A DNA stretch of 48,827 nt from Spirogloea muscicola (GCA_009602725.1 WELB01000010.1:931790-980616), one strand, 5' to 3'; numbered from the stretch's first letter, positions 1-14,700 are shown. Program-made: numbers and translations. Notes: generated by a model not told the origin, from the letters alone.

Positions 1-31
1 CCCCCCCCCCCCCCCCCCGCCCCCCACCCCC
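1..31. repeat. Poly-C low-complexity tract at window edge
   Basis: The first 31 bases are almost all C, with one G and one A. This is a homopolymer-rich edge, plausibly a scaffold or contig boundary or a sequencing artefact. Bases 32-240 hold no exon I can recognise. They are probably intron of the flavoprotein gene that resumes at 241, because a splice acceptor (GATGCAG) lies at 234-240. Confidence 0.7.
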
Positions 32-240
32 TTTACCTCGTTATTGAAAGCTCCCGGCAGAGCTTTCAGCAGCCCTCTGTTCATCCCGCTACTGCATGAG
101 CCTTCTCGTTGCTGACAATGGAACCCCGAATTAGATCTGTAGCTTAGCCTCAGAATACCACGGGCCGTCACCCTTAGGACTTGAGCAAGGCAGATTTGTT
201 GGCTTTGCCCTACTAACAAGGACATGTCTGCATGATGCAG

Positions 241-2656
241 GGTTATCGGTTAGCTGCCTCCTTGGGTCACACCTTTGTGGAGCCCAACCCAAGTCTCTTC
301 ACCTTCGCGGTCGCAGAGGCTGCCCTGACGGCCTTGCATGGGGTGACTGTCTGAAGCAGTCACGGGCCTGTGTGTGCCGCTGCTAGCAGAAGCAACTGAG
401 GATCAAGAAAGACCACATTCATCTGTTGCTCCCACGGCCTTGCGACTTTGCTATATTGTTGATTTGTTGTGCCAATTCTATACCTGTTCGCAGGTGAGTG
501 TTCAGGAAGTCAGGGCCACGCTCGAGATCAGTGATAGCAAGGGCGTTGATAGCAAGTTGAAATCCAAGCTCACGCAGGTCAAGCTCTGCCAAAAGCCACA
601 ATCGACGTCCGCAGCAAACCTTGCCACATCAACACGGTAGAGAGCTACCAGCCTGCACATTGTGATTCTTTATTCGGAGAGGCTCAGGTCTACATTCTCA
701 CAGGTGATGGGAAGGTGGTGTAACAGACAGGGCCGCTGTTGGTGACTCATTGGGGCCTGAGTGGCCCCGTGGTGCTGCGCCTCTCTGCCTGGGCAGCCCG
801 CCACCTCTTTGCCACCTCTTACAATGGTGTGCCAGTGGAAAGCTGCAAAAGCGCCTACACGTGTTGCACTAGCAGCAAATATGCATTGCTGTCGATCTCA
901 AAACCAAGCCTGTGTTAGCATCTGATGGCATACTATCGATTGTCATCCTGCTGCAGCCACGTTGGTCGTGGACTTCGCGCCACGTATCCAATATGAAGCA
1001 CTTGGGGAGCTGCTCATCCGGCACAAAGAGAAGCATGCGGTTGAACGCCACTTCTTAGCCAGAAACATTGCGCCAAGGCCCCAGTCAGACTTCCACCTGC
1101 ACCTGGGCAGCTCGTTGCTCACCAGAACTTGCTAGCCCTAGTTCTGACACCTTCGCTCCTGCGAATGTCAGAGACGCAAGCTGGGTGCGTGTGCCCCTAC
1201 AGAGCTCCTACTCCCGCGTCGGCTCTGGTGCTACCTCCTGGAGCGTCAGGTCAAGCCGACTTGGGGGCCTTACCCTCACTTTTGATCCATGTGGAAATTT
1301 AGCATCTGTATGTGAAATCTATACCGTATGCTCAACCTGTAAAGTGCCTCTTGGCACCCTCTGGCACCCCAAATTTTGAACAGCCCCTTTCTAATACCGT
1401 CGTCTGAGCAGAGTAAATGGGGCTGAGCTTGACTGGTATTGCTAGCCCGACCTACTGGCTCTAGCTTTAGCTCTAACTCGGGCTGAGGCAATTTCTGGCC
1501 GTCTTAGCCAGGGACAGCAGAGAGTTGCGACTGACTATGCTTTGCACATGCAGGGCTTGGCCTTGGACCAGCAGTGGGCTGGGGTCTCAAGCAAGGCCCT
1601 GCGGATCCTCTGCATGGCCATCAAACGGTGCTCCTTCCTGATCTCCGGCAAGGTGCGCTTATCACCTGCCGCTGCCTCACTAATGAGAGATTTCAGTCTG
1701 GGTCCATCAAGCACTGTGGGTGGCAGATGCAGCACCTACAAGGGTGAGGTCTTTGCTTTAGCGTGGGCAACCAGTGACTGGTGCGACGCGCTCACTTACT
1801 TTGCCCTTCTCCTGAGAAGGTCAGGGCGAGTTCAAGGACGAATTTGTGACCGCTGGAGGCGTGCCCCTGGCTGAGGTGCCCAGGCCAATAAAGCAGTTCT
1901 TCTGGCTCTGCACGTATCGGCTGACATGTGCATGGGCATTTGCAAATTGTCAGACTGCCCATGTGCTGCTGTTAAGGGTTGTCAGTGGTGGGCGCCAAGA
2001 AATGAGATTGAACCTGAGGTTGATCCTGCAATTGCAGAGTCAGGGGGTCAACTTGCATGCCCGTGTGGCATGGCACTTGAAGGGCCACGAGCACGCAGAC
2101 CAGATATCTCACCATGACCTGGCCATGCACAGGTGGACCTGGCAAGCATGGAGAGCAAGCAATGTGCAGGCCTCTTTTTTGCTGGCGAGGTGCGAGCTTG
2201 CCTCACCAGCCAAGCAAGAGAGTGAAGCACTTAGCTCCAGGCCCCCTTGAGCCCTCTGTAGTCGGGCGAGGCCACACCCTCTTGTCGCTGCTTGCTGCCA
2301 GGGGGCTTGACATGGTGTTTGATTCTGCCAATGCCTCAGGTGCTCAATGTTGATGGTGTCACTGGCGGTTTCAATTTTCAGGTGCACAATAACCCTTCAG
2401 CAGACATGCATTGCTCTCGCTTGTGCAGAGTGCAGCAGCACTTCAAAGAAGGGACTGGCGATGCAGGTTTCCACTATGCTTGACCAGTTTGTGCCCACTT
2501 TGGCAGAATTCCTGGACGGGTGGCTACATCGCAGGATCAGCCATTGCTGAGAGGGCCTGCCAACGTCCTTCATTGTGCGTGAATGCTGAGAGCCTGGCAG
2601 GAATTTGTCCTGAGAATCAGACAGGTCTGCAGCACATCGATTTCGGAGACCAATGA
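241..2656 (+). CDS. HI0933/BaiN-like FAD-dependent oxidoreductase, 3' part (5' end outside window)
   Basis: Two-dinucleotide-fold flavoprotein of the HI0933/YhiN/BaiN family, which has plant homologues; the physiological substrate in algae is unknown. Exons read as about 241-340 ([20 protein letters not shown]), 494-577, 727-826 ([20 protein letters not shown]), 957-1035, 1203-1250 ([14 protein letters not shown]), 1554-1652, 1825-1875 ([16 protein letters not shown]), 2133-2189 ([14 protein letters not shown]), 2340-2381 ([14 protein letters not shown]) and 2507-2656 ([15 protein letters not shown], then TGA). The order and spacing match the family: the THWGLSGP insert, TAGGV, then the FAGE..DVDG..GGFN FAD-binding end. 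The phases I checked are consistent. The N-terminal GxGxxG FAD motif is absent, so the gene is 5'-partial in this window. It converges on ATR, with only 136 bases between the stops. Confidence 0.9.
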
Positions 2657-2792
2657 CACTCAGAAGAGGTTTCTACTTTCTGGAAATCCTGAAGCGTCTG
2701 GTTCTTAAGGCCAGAATAATACTTGATAATAAATCTTTGGTATTACTCAGTAGGAATGAAGTGCATTACCACACCGATATGTGATTGGCGTC
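2657..2792. other. Short convergent 3'-3' intergenic space
   Basis: 136 bases separate the stop codon of the flavoprotein gene (+) from that of ATR (-). I see no TGTAA on either strand inside it, so the 3' ends of the two transcripts probably overlap or use another signal. The stretch includes an AT-rich segment with AATAATA and AATAAA-like runs around 2715-2735. Confidence 0.6.
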
Positions 2793-5700
2793 TCAGAACC
2801 AAGGCATCCACCATATGTACATCTTGCTGAGATTGTCGTGCGAGACAGCAAGGGTAATAAGCCGGTGTGCTTGGCCCTCCACTGACAGAGGGAGGGAAGG
2901 GGCTACATTGACGCCCACCACCACCCCCTGCAGACGGTCCTTGATATTGGCAAGTGCTCGCTGCGCAAGGATGGCACACAGCAGGTCCTTATCTGCGTAA
3001 AGAATTGGACGATGACTACCATATGCCATAGCGAACATTGGGTTCTGCCACAATACTAGGATCATTTTCCGTTCAATGTTTGAGTGTCTCACACAAGTGG
3101 GATACACAAGCAGTGAGACTGTTGGCTCCACATGCTTGGTCAAGCATTGCATGTCATAACCTACATTTACGGTCAGAGTGCTGGGACCTCATATTAAAAC
3201 TGATCAATGAGCTGCAACTTATCAAGTAACCTTGTGCTCACCTGTGCATGGGGATTCTGTATCTCAGTGCCGCTGGACTTGTGAGATTTGGTCCACTCAA
3301 CCAGGGGGTCGTGGATAAAGGTTTCCAGCACGTTGATGAGGGTCTCTCGGTGGACCCGGAGCACGTTGAGGGTGATCTCGCATACCCGTAGGAAGACGCC
3401 TTCATAGCCAGTGATGCCCAGTCCATCTACCATATTCTGTGTCATCCCCTTGCCAAAAGCATTGGTGTGAAATAGCGACCTTCATTGCAGCAAATTTACT
3501 AGCAGTTGCTACAAGCAGTCAGAGGTAAACAAGGCGGCCCTGCTCCACTTCTTGCAGTCCTTTGCCCTACGAGCTTGTACACACCTGTGTTAGACGGAAG
3601 GGCACAAGCTCTGGTTTCTCAAGAGCTAAGCCTTTGTCGAATAGGCAGCTGAAATCAACATGCACGCAGGCTCCATCAGTGGAATCGAGCAATATGTTCT
3701 CCCCATGCCTGTCGCCGAGGCCCACAATGTGGCCCACCATGGACCACACTGCAGCTGTGTGGGCGAAATTCATGCGTGCTCGGAACCAGGCTGCTGGCTC
3801 TGTGAAGGTGTTGAGCAGCCACTTGTGGAACATGGGAGGAAACATGGAGAGGATTCTGCAGCCACCACACAATCAATACAAATCTCAGGCATCAAATGAA
3901 GTCAGCACTTTGCTCATGCTGGCAGTAGTTACTTATACATCCTGCATGTGTATAATGCTGTGATTATAAGAGGCTAACAGGTAGTAGGTGGACAGACACT
4001 GCATGATTGATCATATGCATGCAGAAAGAAGGTCACAGGGATACTCTTCAAGACCTGGTGCGAAAGGCCTCAGATCGATCAGCATCTGCCATTTGATCAT
4101 ATATCTTCTTGATTGTGGGATTTGTTTTTTGCCGGTCGAATTTACCACAAGCCATGTAGATGTCCTTGGCGACGAGATATGACAAGGTCCACAATATTAG
4201 TGCACTGCCATTCACTTGCTGGCCTGTAAAATCTGAGCAACAGAGTCTCCTAGAAAAGCAGGAGCTCATAGTGCCAGTTTCATGAAATGACAAACAGGCC
4301 AAAAGAGGATGCCAGGGGTTTAGTGCAGTGTGTCTCAGGGCTATGCTACCTGCAAGATGTGGCGGAGGCCTCTTGTGTGCAATACCCACTCAATCATTCC
4401 ACAGTCCTCAGTCAAAGGCAGCACTGCAAATGTACGTATATGTAGATTCCTCCTGCGACTCACTGAATTCTTCGAAAGGAGACGGTTGATCATTGTAGTG
4501 AATTCCATCATACGAGCATCCTTTCTCAGGTCATCCTTAGGTTTGCACAAGAAAGGATGCTCCCTGCCATCTGAACCCAGAAGCACAACCTGGATGACAA
4601 CCATTTGCACAATCTCAATTGGGCTATCATGATGCTCAACAGTCTGTGAAACGGCTACAACATACCTGGGCTGTACATGTGTCCACAGCATGGCGGACAC
4701 ATCTCATAGAGAAGAGATTGAATATGTCATGCTCGTGCAGCAAAGCACCTTCTTGGGGCGCTGCAATGACTGCAGAATTTCGACGTCCTCACATATGCCA
4801 AGGATTGTGGCATGCTCCCCCACTGGAAAGGCGTTGAAGCCTCTGTCGGTAAGACCGTCAGGTGGCATTGCAACTGTCAGCGCCCCCTGCAATGGTAGCA
4901 CAATATCCAGTGGCATCATCCGCTTCAGCTGTCCAAAGTCACTGGAGATGCTCATCACTTTCTGCTTCGGCTGGCCTGAACATTCAACAAGCAGCCACAC
5001 ATATGCAGGATCACTGAAAGTGGATGACATACCCAGAACTTGACCACCAATCACAAGAGCATTGTTGTCATGCAATCAGTGAAATTGTTTGATCAGTATT
5101 TGACAATGTTGATCTTGGAGTTCTTGGAGACACGGACCAGCATGAAAGCAAAGGCGTATCATCTGCTCAATGAAGGCAGGAAACTGAGTGAAAAGAACGC
5201 GATCCTCCTCCCTGATCAAGGAATTCTTTGCTCCGTCAAGTACGTCGGTAGCCGCCTGTCAAATGTCAAGGTCACCAAGTGAATCAAAAGATACACAATC
5301 TTATCGGCATCTCCATCTGCGCCAAGCATACATCAAAAGGTACTGGAATAGTGGAGGCGTCATGTGACACACCTGCCGGCGTGCAGCAAGTGCAGACTTG
5401 GAGACTGCAGCCATTGTCCAGAGAGCTTGCTGGGGGTATCTTCTTAGGACCTCCGTGATGAGCTGCTTTGTAAGCTCAAGCACTCCCTCATTCTGATGGC
5501 AGATGCGAGAAACAAGCTGAGGAAGAGCAGTGAGCCATTGGTAGGCTGGCAGATCCTCCTTGCACCCTCTGATGTAGGCCAAAATCTGCAGCAGCATCCA
5601 ACTCTTGTACTGAGACTCGTTGCACATGTAGCATAATGAAGGGATTAGGTATCACTCCAGGCGAGGTAATGAATGTCATCTACAACCGTATGGTCTGTGC

Positions 5701-8700
5701 TATTCAAGCACCTTGACCATGTCCACACCTTGTTATAGACTTGCTGCAACTCTTTGTCTTTTGCCAGCGCTGCTTTAGTGCACTTCGTTCCACATTCAAA
5801 CCAAAGAGTGAGGACTCGTGGGAGGGCTTGGAATAGATGTCGGTGGCCACGATGCAGAGCTCTCAGATAATGAGCAACGACTTCAGGCAGGTATAAGAAC
5901 CAGGTCTTGTCATCTGCTCCAATTGCAAGACTTCTCGTGCCAGAACCCTTCTTTTGAGAGCTTGGAGCCTGCTCATGTGCTATGATTAGTATAATTTCGA
6001 CATTGAAGCTGATAACAAGTAGTTACACAAGGCATCATTTCTCAGTTGTTAATAAGGCAGTGGCGCTTTTGCATTCAAAAGAAGAACTGTGAACATAACA
6101 CATGCTTGATATGTAATGGGGTCGATGGAGGAATGACTCAACTGTATAGTCTGGTGTGGCCTCATCTTGTCTTCGCCGTGCATCACAGAGCAGATCATCA
6201 TAGTACTTAGCCATGTAAAAGAAAGCCTTCTCCCACTTTGGCTGGAGCTCCTTCACCCTCAGGTACAGAGCAACAACTTCCTCTTTCTGCTTCTGCCCCG
6301 TGTGATGCACCCACCTTGCAAGCTGCAAAAGTGTTCTGGCTGTCATCTGCACCACCTGCTCTCCAGGTAGCTCCAGCTCCTGTTGCAAAGGGTTGTCCAT
6401 CAAGCACATTGTGAGTGAAGTAAGGACACCTATTGCTGCAACTCAAGGGAACAACCAAGAGCATCTATGCAGATCATTGCTCAAAGCCAGCTCAGAGGTC
6501 GCATTGCAGAGAATAAGAACTGGTACCCTGACTTTGGTTGCACTCATGCTTGCACTGTGCTGGGCTACTTGCACGAGTCCTCCCAGGGCAGGTCTGGTGG
6601 CTTCCCCAAGAAGCTCGTAAGACCCAGCTGCCAGTAGAGCTTCCTGCAATTCTGCAATTGCCATGTGACAGCAATCTGTTGCCCACAGGAGCCTGGCACT
6701 CTCAAGATGCGAATTAGGAGCCCCATGTGCACGAGCCTCTAGGACGGCTCGTCTGGCAGTCTGATAGTGGCCAGCTTTCCTGCACATCTCTGCATACTTG
6801 AGCCAGTACAAGCCAACCTCCACAGGCATCTTCTTGTTCTTGCATATCAGCCTGCGCAAGGAGAGAATTGGCTCTCTCGCCCACAGTGACGGTTGCGTGA
6901 TCTTCAGACGACCATCCCAATCTCTCAAGAGTTGCCTATCAGTCTCCAGCCTTGCAGCTTCTGTTCCTGCCCTGAAACGGTGAAAATCTTCAAGCTCCCT
7001 GAGCATATGGAGACGTACGAGCAAGGGGTATGCCCGTGAGTACGACTCCATGCCTGCTGCAGCTAGTGGGGTCAAAAGGTTCATACGACAATGCTTCACT
7101 TGCTCTTCAAATGAAGAGCTGGCTGTGTCCTTCCCACAACCTTGCGAGTGAATGCCTGCCAGAATGCTGGCAAGTGCTGTATTGAAATCAGGCCCAGTAC
7201 TCCTGCCTGGTGTATTATCCTGACTTTCTGCAGATTCCAGGTACTCTTCGAGTCGGTCCCACTGCCCTAGGCGCCAAGCTGCCTGGAGGCCGTATGTGGA
7301 CCAAAGCTTAGACTCGCCGGGAAGTCGAGCAATCAGCCCATCCACCTGTGTGACCAAGGCTTGGAGGTGGCCCATGTTGAGCAAGCATCCCAGGACACCC
7401 TGATGAAGCTTCAGGCCATGGGGAGTGGTCTCCAGTGCCTGCCAATGTTGCCATCTCAGTATTTAATCAGAAGAATGGCGACACTGAGCTTGGCACAATG
7501 TACAGCTGCACATTACATACAACAAATGAGAAACACCTCAAATAGACGTGGACCTGTTCATAGCATGTCAGCGCTTCTGCCCAGTTGCCGGCTTTCTCAT
7601 GAATGAGCATCTGGTCCTGCAGGGATGTGACGGAACCCCGTAGGCGAGATAGCCCCGCTAAGCCGTCTGGCTCATCTAAGCCACTGTACATCTCCAGTAG
7701 GAAGGAGACATCCTCTGCACAAAAGCTTCCACTTTTCTCAGCTGCCGGATTGAGGGTGCCGCATCTTTCTCTCACATGGAACTCAAAGTACAGCAGGGCT
7801 CGGGCATAGGCCTTGCATCTATATGATGCTCGGGCCAAAGCTTCCTTAGGAATTGCTGCAAGTAGCTCCTCTACATGCTGGCACTGCAAAGCCTTATCTT
7901 CAATCTTCCTGCTCCTTGACTTGGACTTGAAGTCCTCAGCTTGCTGAGCAGAGTCCTGTCGCAAATTTTGCTTGGTTCTGTCTACCCATTGGCCTAAGCT
8001 GTCAAGAAGGGTGAATATCAATTGAGTGGCCACCTCCCAGACACTTGCATCTGAATCAGCATCTGCGGCACCAACATTGACGACTCCATGGGCACATGCT
8101 TCTCTGTCTTCGCCTGTGGTAGGCGCCACAAGCACTGCCAAGATTTCTTGGCAGACTTCGTCTTTTGCAGCCTGATTGCCCGTTGAAATGACATCAAGGA
8201 CAATATAAGGAAGGAGAAAGAGCGCCACTCCCATGTCATTTTTGAATATTGCCTTGCAGCAATTAAATATTTTCGACCTTGATGAGCTAGCCGATGATAG
8301 AAGGTGTCTGCCCCAAAGATAGACCCATCGACGGAAAGTGAGCCCATGAGAATAAAGAGGTCCTGGGACTGCTGATCCAGGATTGCTTTTGGGCCTGCTC
8401 AACACGAATCTGGACGTGAGACAGGGAGCAATGATATCTCTGACATCCTCTGAGAACCTCTGCCAAAGCTGTTCTCCCCTTCTGCTGGAGGCAGCCCCTC
8501 CTCTCTCCAAACGGAGGTCGTCACAGTGAGGACCTGATTTTGAGGATCCGTTTCGGCCCTGCGCAGAAGGCATGATCTGGCCCGTGCATGGTGGGGCACA
8601 CCCACAAACTTTCAGCAGCTCCTGTATGGCCAAGGCAGCAGCGTCCTGCACCTCACCATCTGGGGCTGACCGAAACGCCTTCGCCAAGTGCTCATTAATA

Positions 8701-11700
8701 AGCTCAAAGATGAGGTCATCATCATCTCGGTCTATATGAGGACGTTGCGGCAACTCCACCTGAAACATCAACTTGCATGTCGTGAGTGGTCAAACAAGAC
8801 GAGAACTGCTTCAGAAGCCTGCAAGCAAGCAGCAAGAATCATCACTGACGCTTCTGTGTGTATCAAGGTCGACACGCGCTTTCAGCACCTATTCTGGTTT
8901 GTGGCTGTGGACATATACAGATAAAACAACCTGCCAGCACCTAAGCTAATCGGTTAGATTCTTATAAGCTGGAGTTGACCTGAAGTCTGCCTGGATCAAC
9001 TGCTCCCAATTCACCAAGACATTCTGCACAGAGTAGCCTCAGGCGCTGGCTAAGAGGGCTTCTGGAGTCCAAGGTACAAATTCGGAGGAGGGCAGCCACA
9101 AGCTGACTGATTGCTTCTGCTTGTGAACTGCTCTCCGTGGTCACCAGCGTGTCTACGCCATGTCTGTGCTCTCTGATTAATATCTTGAGCTCGCTTGCCG
9201 CCACATAATTGATACTAAGATTCTCGTGTCTAAGTCCCTCTGTGGCTTGCTGCAACTGCATGCCAGCATAGGATAGACAACAGGTAGCACTGGCACGGTC
9301 AATGCCGCAATCCAACTTTAGGAAGTAGCCCTACAGCTTGATCCCAGATCTGATATTCTGGTCGCTCTCTAACGCGAAGCAGAAGTAAGTGCTGAAACTG
9401 GTTGAGTACATTACCTGCTGGCACAAGCTGAGGCTGCCCCGAACCTCTTGCAGCACATTGTTGACGTTTTTCAGTGCTTCTAGCCTTGGGAGGAGAGGAA
9501 GCTCCTGTAATGTGTCTCGTAGAATATCCTTATTCTTAACAGCTAGCTCTTCCAATACGTCTGCAGTCGCGGCAATTTTGAGCTCATCCTTGCCATCATC
9601 TGCAAGCTCAAGGCACGGCAACACAGCTACCACGATCTGGCTAGCAATGGAACGCAGCTTCAGAGGCGCCACTGTGGCAAGAATGCGAATGAAACGTCGC
9701 CACACACCCAGAGCTTGTACTTGCAAGGCTGCAACCTGCAATGACAACCTGGGGCGATGAGAAGTAGACATGGCTTCCAAGCATTCAATATAAATAATGA
9801 ATACGTACAATACTACCCCCAGCAGGCCACTGCTTGGACCTGTTGAGGAGGCCTGACAGTAGTGGAACAAATTTAATGCTTGACCTCTTGTGCTGCTTCC
9901 AAAATAGTGTATTTTACCTCCAAAGCGTTTGTCAAAAGGCCAGTGAATTTTGGTACAAATGCACTAAGATGAGGCCCGATGAAGTCTGCTAGTTTATCAA
10001 TGCATCGCAGGCCCTTCCGCTTCAAGTCAAGCTCATTGGCACGTAGAAGTTTGTACTCGATGCTATTTAAGATGCCCACAAGATACTCGCGCAGAAACGA
10101 AGGGAGGTCCTCTGAATCAGACATTATCCTGGTAATCTTCTTGAAAGTGGAAGCCACTCGTTCTGACCTGCGTAGTAGCAGATTTGCAATAAGAATCCTT
10201 AGAAAAGGGGCTCACACTGCGGCTCAAGCTGCAGCTCAAGCTGCACCTCCTTCATCCACTTCATGCTGATAAGTACAGTGCTGATAAGTATCTGCAAGTG
10301 ATCATAGGCAGCTGGCTGCCAAAGTTCAGGTTCGATTCCTTCGGTCTTCTGAGCTTGACTTTCAAAGGCCATCGTACATACCTGTGTGGATTTTCAGCAG
10401 TCGTAGCATCGCCAAGAATGAAGACAAGCTCCACAAGTAGGGCCTCAATAACTGCTCGAAAGAGGTCCAGGTACCCACTAGCTGTGACTTCTTCATAGAA
10501 ACTCAGTACTCTTAGCAATACGTCGCTGTCTGCTTGAGGGAGAGCACAGGCAAGCACCTTATGCGCCCAATCCACCAGCAACTGGGGAAGCTCTAAGTCC
10601 AATACCTCTGCAATCCTCCTCAGCACAGCCAAGGCCTGCAGCAGAGGACATCATTTACTGTCAATACGCATTTGCAATGGCTACTAAATCTAAGAGACAT
10701 TCTTCCAGTAGAAGGCTAATGACGAAGCACATTTTGCTGAGCAAAGCTTGACACATACCTGCTCATTACCGTGCTGCTCAATGACTAGCTTTGGGATCAC
10801 CATGGGAGTCATTGACTTGACAAGCTCCTTGAGTGACACACTCATGACCTCCTCAGCAAATACCATCACAAGCACTGGTTGACTTATGAGACAGCTGCTG
10901 AGGTAGTCATAGAGTTCCTCCTTGAACGTCTCAAGCATCCCATGTACACTGCAAGCATGGTGACCATGAGAGGAAAAAGTGCATATACCATCAACAATGA
11001 ACCACTCATTGCCAACTTCAAAGGCTAGCAGTCCTGCATGATTAGCTTCTTGGCACTTGCTTGATTGTCGCCGCGTTTCATACTAAACAATACCTGACGA
11101 GAGAAACAACATTTTGCTGTGAAGTGCCAGTCCAGATGGTTGTGCAGCAATACGACCAATATAAGAGGAAGTATGATGAGCACATGCTTGCTCGTGAGGG
11201 TAATGTACCTTGAGGGACGAGACTGTGGCCAGTGCAAGCAAGCAATCTGCTTGATACTATCAATGGCAGCACTTGTAAGAAAAGGGAGGGAGCTGTCCAG
11301 CTGTTCCAGCAATAGAACCAAGCAGAAGAAGAGTAGCTCGCTTCCCTTAGCACAGGCCCTTGCAACTTCTTTAACTGCAGTCATCAGGGTCTGCCTAATC
11401 TCTGGTTGCTTTGCATTGCGGAAGTGCGATCGAAGATTGCTAAGCATCTCCAGTGCCTGCCTCTTTACTTCTGTAGCATCTGTCAGCTCAAAATTGCTGC
11501 CAGCTTGCTCAGACATATCCCCAAAGAGGCCTTCTAATGCACTCAATGACATGAACCTGCCTGTCAGGTGAAGAGTGTGTACAACAGATAGTAATATCAG
11601 AGGTTGGCAGCCCACCTGCCTGCAGAGCAGAAAACTTGAACTTGAACTCAAGCACAGGAGTAAGCACAATGCTCGGGACTTCCTCTTATACACATAGCAC

Positions 11701-14700
11701 TGGTGTATATGCAAGTGGAAGCGGCTTGAGAGTAGAACGAAAGTAAACGGGAACACGACACAGAAGAGAGGGGGGGGAACTCAAGGGCAGGGGCCACAAG
11801 GAGGATTGTGAGTGAAATGCGTGCCTGATATTGAGCCAAAAGCAGCTCGGACTGTCCAATCTGGGTGAAGGGGTACTTGGTCCAAGAATCGCAACCAGAT
11901 TGTGCTTCCCTGCTTAAGAACCTCTGGTAGTGCATGGCGTAGAATGCGGCCACCAGAGAGGACGAATTCTGCCTGCACCTTTGAGCTTTGCTCCTCAAAA
12001 AGTAGCTGCTGCGATAAGGACTGCCATAGGATAGATACATCGGGATCCTCACAGTGATGGACTGGCTCAGCTGCCAGTACACCTCCAATCTCAACCTCTG
12101 CTGAACCAGGAGGCGTGCGTACATATGGTGTTCGATTGTGAGCATCACAGAGACTACAGGAGGGGTGCTCCAAGGAGGCACATGCAGCAGCTGGCCCAAG
12201 TACTGAATCTATCTCCTGTTTCCTGCTGATCTTGTTGCATTCACACTCTCCACTCTGATGTGTGTGCTTGAGGCACTTCACTGTGCACCCAGCTGAACAG
12301 CAACCAGCAAGGCCAATAGCCCTGGCAACACTCCAACGAACAGTATCTGCAGGATCCCTTGCTAGCGATCTGGCAGAAAAAAGCAAAGCAATGATTTGGC
12401 ATTTGAAGTTGAAGGCTTTAGGGTTTAGTGTAAAAGTTAGCAAGCAGAAGCACCAAGAATTGCATGAACACACTTGCTCACCGGCACCCACGCTTGCAGG
12501 ACCTTGGCTTGTAGCAACCTGACCATATCCCAGCGCACCTCTTCAAGCACAAGCTCAGAAGATTCTACACATGTGTGGCAGGACAGCCTCAGTTGTTCCT
12601 GGTAGCGCGTACCTTACAGACATCCAGCATTGTGTGATACTGGTTTTGTCCAGAAGGGGAACTAGACCTGCCATCAGGATAACTGATGCAGCCCTTAGCT
12701 GGGCCTCCTTGTCCTCCAGGCCTGCTCTCAGTATTTTCTGCAGACCTTTCTCCAGAGTAGCATTATATGCAGACGCTGCCAATCGTGTTGCCCTCAATTT
12801 AATCTTGAGCATCCCACTGTATGAGTGTATGTCATCCTCAAGTGTCAGAGTCCACGGAAGGAGAAGGAATCTCCCAAATGCCATGGGTTCCCACAGGTCT
12901 TCTCGCAGCAGGTCTTCCCACCTGAGAATGCTTCGATGACAGCTTTCGTGGAGCGAAGGTCTTGTGACTGGGCACGAGAAAGGACAAGATACACAGTAGT
13001 TCATGTCAGATGAATCTTGATTGGCATGGCCATGCACAGGTCCTACTTTATCAAATAAGAAATTCGACTTGCACACCTGAATCGCATGCATCATCTTTCG
13101 CTCACCATGCCAGGTCAGGAGCTTGTCAATGGCTTCAAAAAGGAGACCAAGGAGCTGTACTGTCTGACTTGTCACTTCAGTCTCCTTCAGGAAGCAATAA
13201 GGGCGTGTCAGTATCCTTCTGCACACCTTGCATGATCATGAAGCATCTGCAGCTATCCCCCACAGAATGCAAGTGCAAACTCTTACTTACGTACCAGCGT
13301 GCTGAAAACAATAATCCACCTGCCAATGTGCTTGACTACCATCCTCCAACAGTAGCTCCCAGGTAAGGGGGCAAAGACATTTGCCATTGCTCTCAAGGCT
13401 GTCAGAGCTGGCAAAGTCGCATCTGCTTTCAGCTCCAGTTGTGTACTTGCCATGTCACCAAGGTACTCGCAGATCGCTTCAAAGCTTGCGACATGAGAGT
13501 TTCTTATATCCTTGTGGGCAACGGGGTCTTGTTCATCATTGCCAGTCAAGGTGTCAGGGCAGTCTGCATGTGTTGATATAGGTTCAGGAGCTCCTGCAGT
13601 GGTTTCTGTGCCAGCATCTAGCAAGCCCGACAACTCAGGTACACTGGCTTGCAGCTTTCGCTTCCTTGTGTTTACCATTACACTGGCTGCTGTGGTGAGT
13701 GCACTGCTGATGGCGGGGGGCTTCGACTTCAGTGGCCTCTGTCTGGCTTGCTCTTCTGATACATGAGCAAGTTCTGCAAGAGCACTGCTACTCATGTTTT
13801 CAATGACACCGGAATTTCGTAAAAAGAGAGGATTGGTGTCCACTACATGTTGCACAATCTGACTTATTGCAAGACTGATGTCCGGCTGACAGATATGACG
13901 AATTACAGTTGAAATTTGTCTGCCACGCCAAGGTTGGTCTCTGAAGAAGTGTCCAAGCAATTTGCATATAATGACCTGGCAGTCAAGCGATTTCGTCAAG
14001 CTATCGGTGACGTCTGATACAACAGAAGCTAGGAGCATTGCTACATCACTTGAAAACAAGTAAAACCCTGGGTGCAGCTTGTATGCAACTCGTGTATGTC
14101 TTGCTGGTATTCAGACATTTCATTAGACAGCCGGCGCGGGAAACAGATGAACAAATTGCGGCTTACCTTCAGACTGGGGTTGCTCCCTGCGTGTACTGTA
14201 AAAGTTAGTGTCAAAATCAGGTAATGACAGAGCACTGGATCCAGTGATCTGCTTGAGCCCCACAAAGCCTCAAGAGACCTTCCAAGGGCTACTTCGTAGC
14301 CTGGTGACCTTCACAAACATGCAGGAAGCAATAGTACTCAGACATAAGGCTTTGCATGCATGCTTGCTTAAAGTGATGAGAAGAAGTGTTCTACAAGTAC
14401 AGCTGTGTAATAAGCGGAGCTGCAACACTTCTTTACTGGCATCTTACTGCTCCTGCACTGCGATGGCCAAGTCATTGCTGTACACAGTCATGGGCAAGAA
14501 GCCCTAGCTTGCCTGAAAGTTGCCAAAGAGCTCCTGCTGTAAGACCTCAGTAAAGCTATCATGTATGAGACAAGGTCCTCTACAGGACACAATTTGTCAC
14601 CAAGCACTGTCAACAAGACATGCAAAAGCTCAAAACAAGCCTGCACCAATTGCAGGAGGTCTGGCTCAGCTTGCTGTCATTATGCATGTACATACTACGC

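Noticed and set aside
4330-5043. Plus-strand open frames over the ATR kinase exons
   Set aside because: They are antisense shadows; the minus strand carries the conserved ATR kinase blocks.
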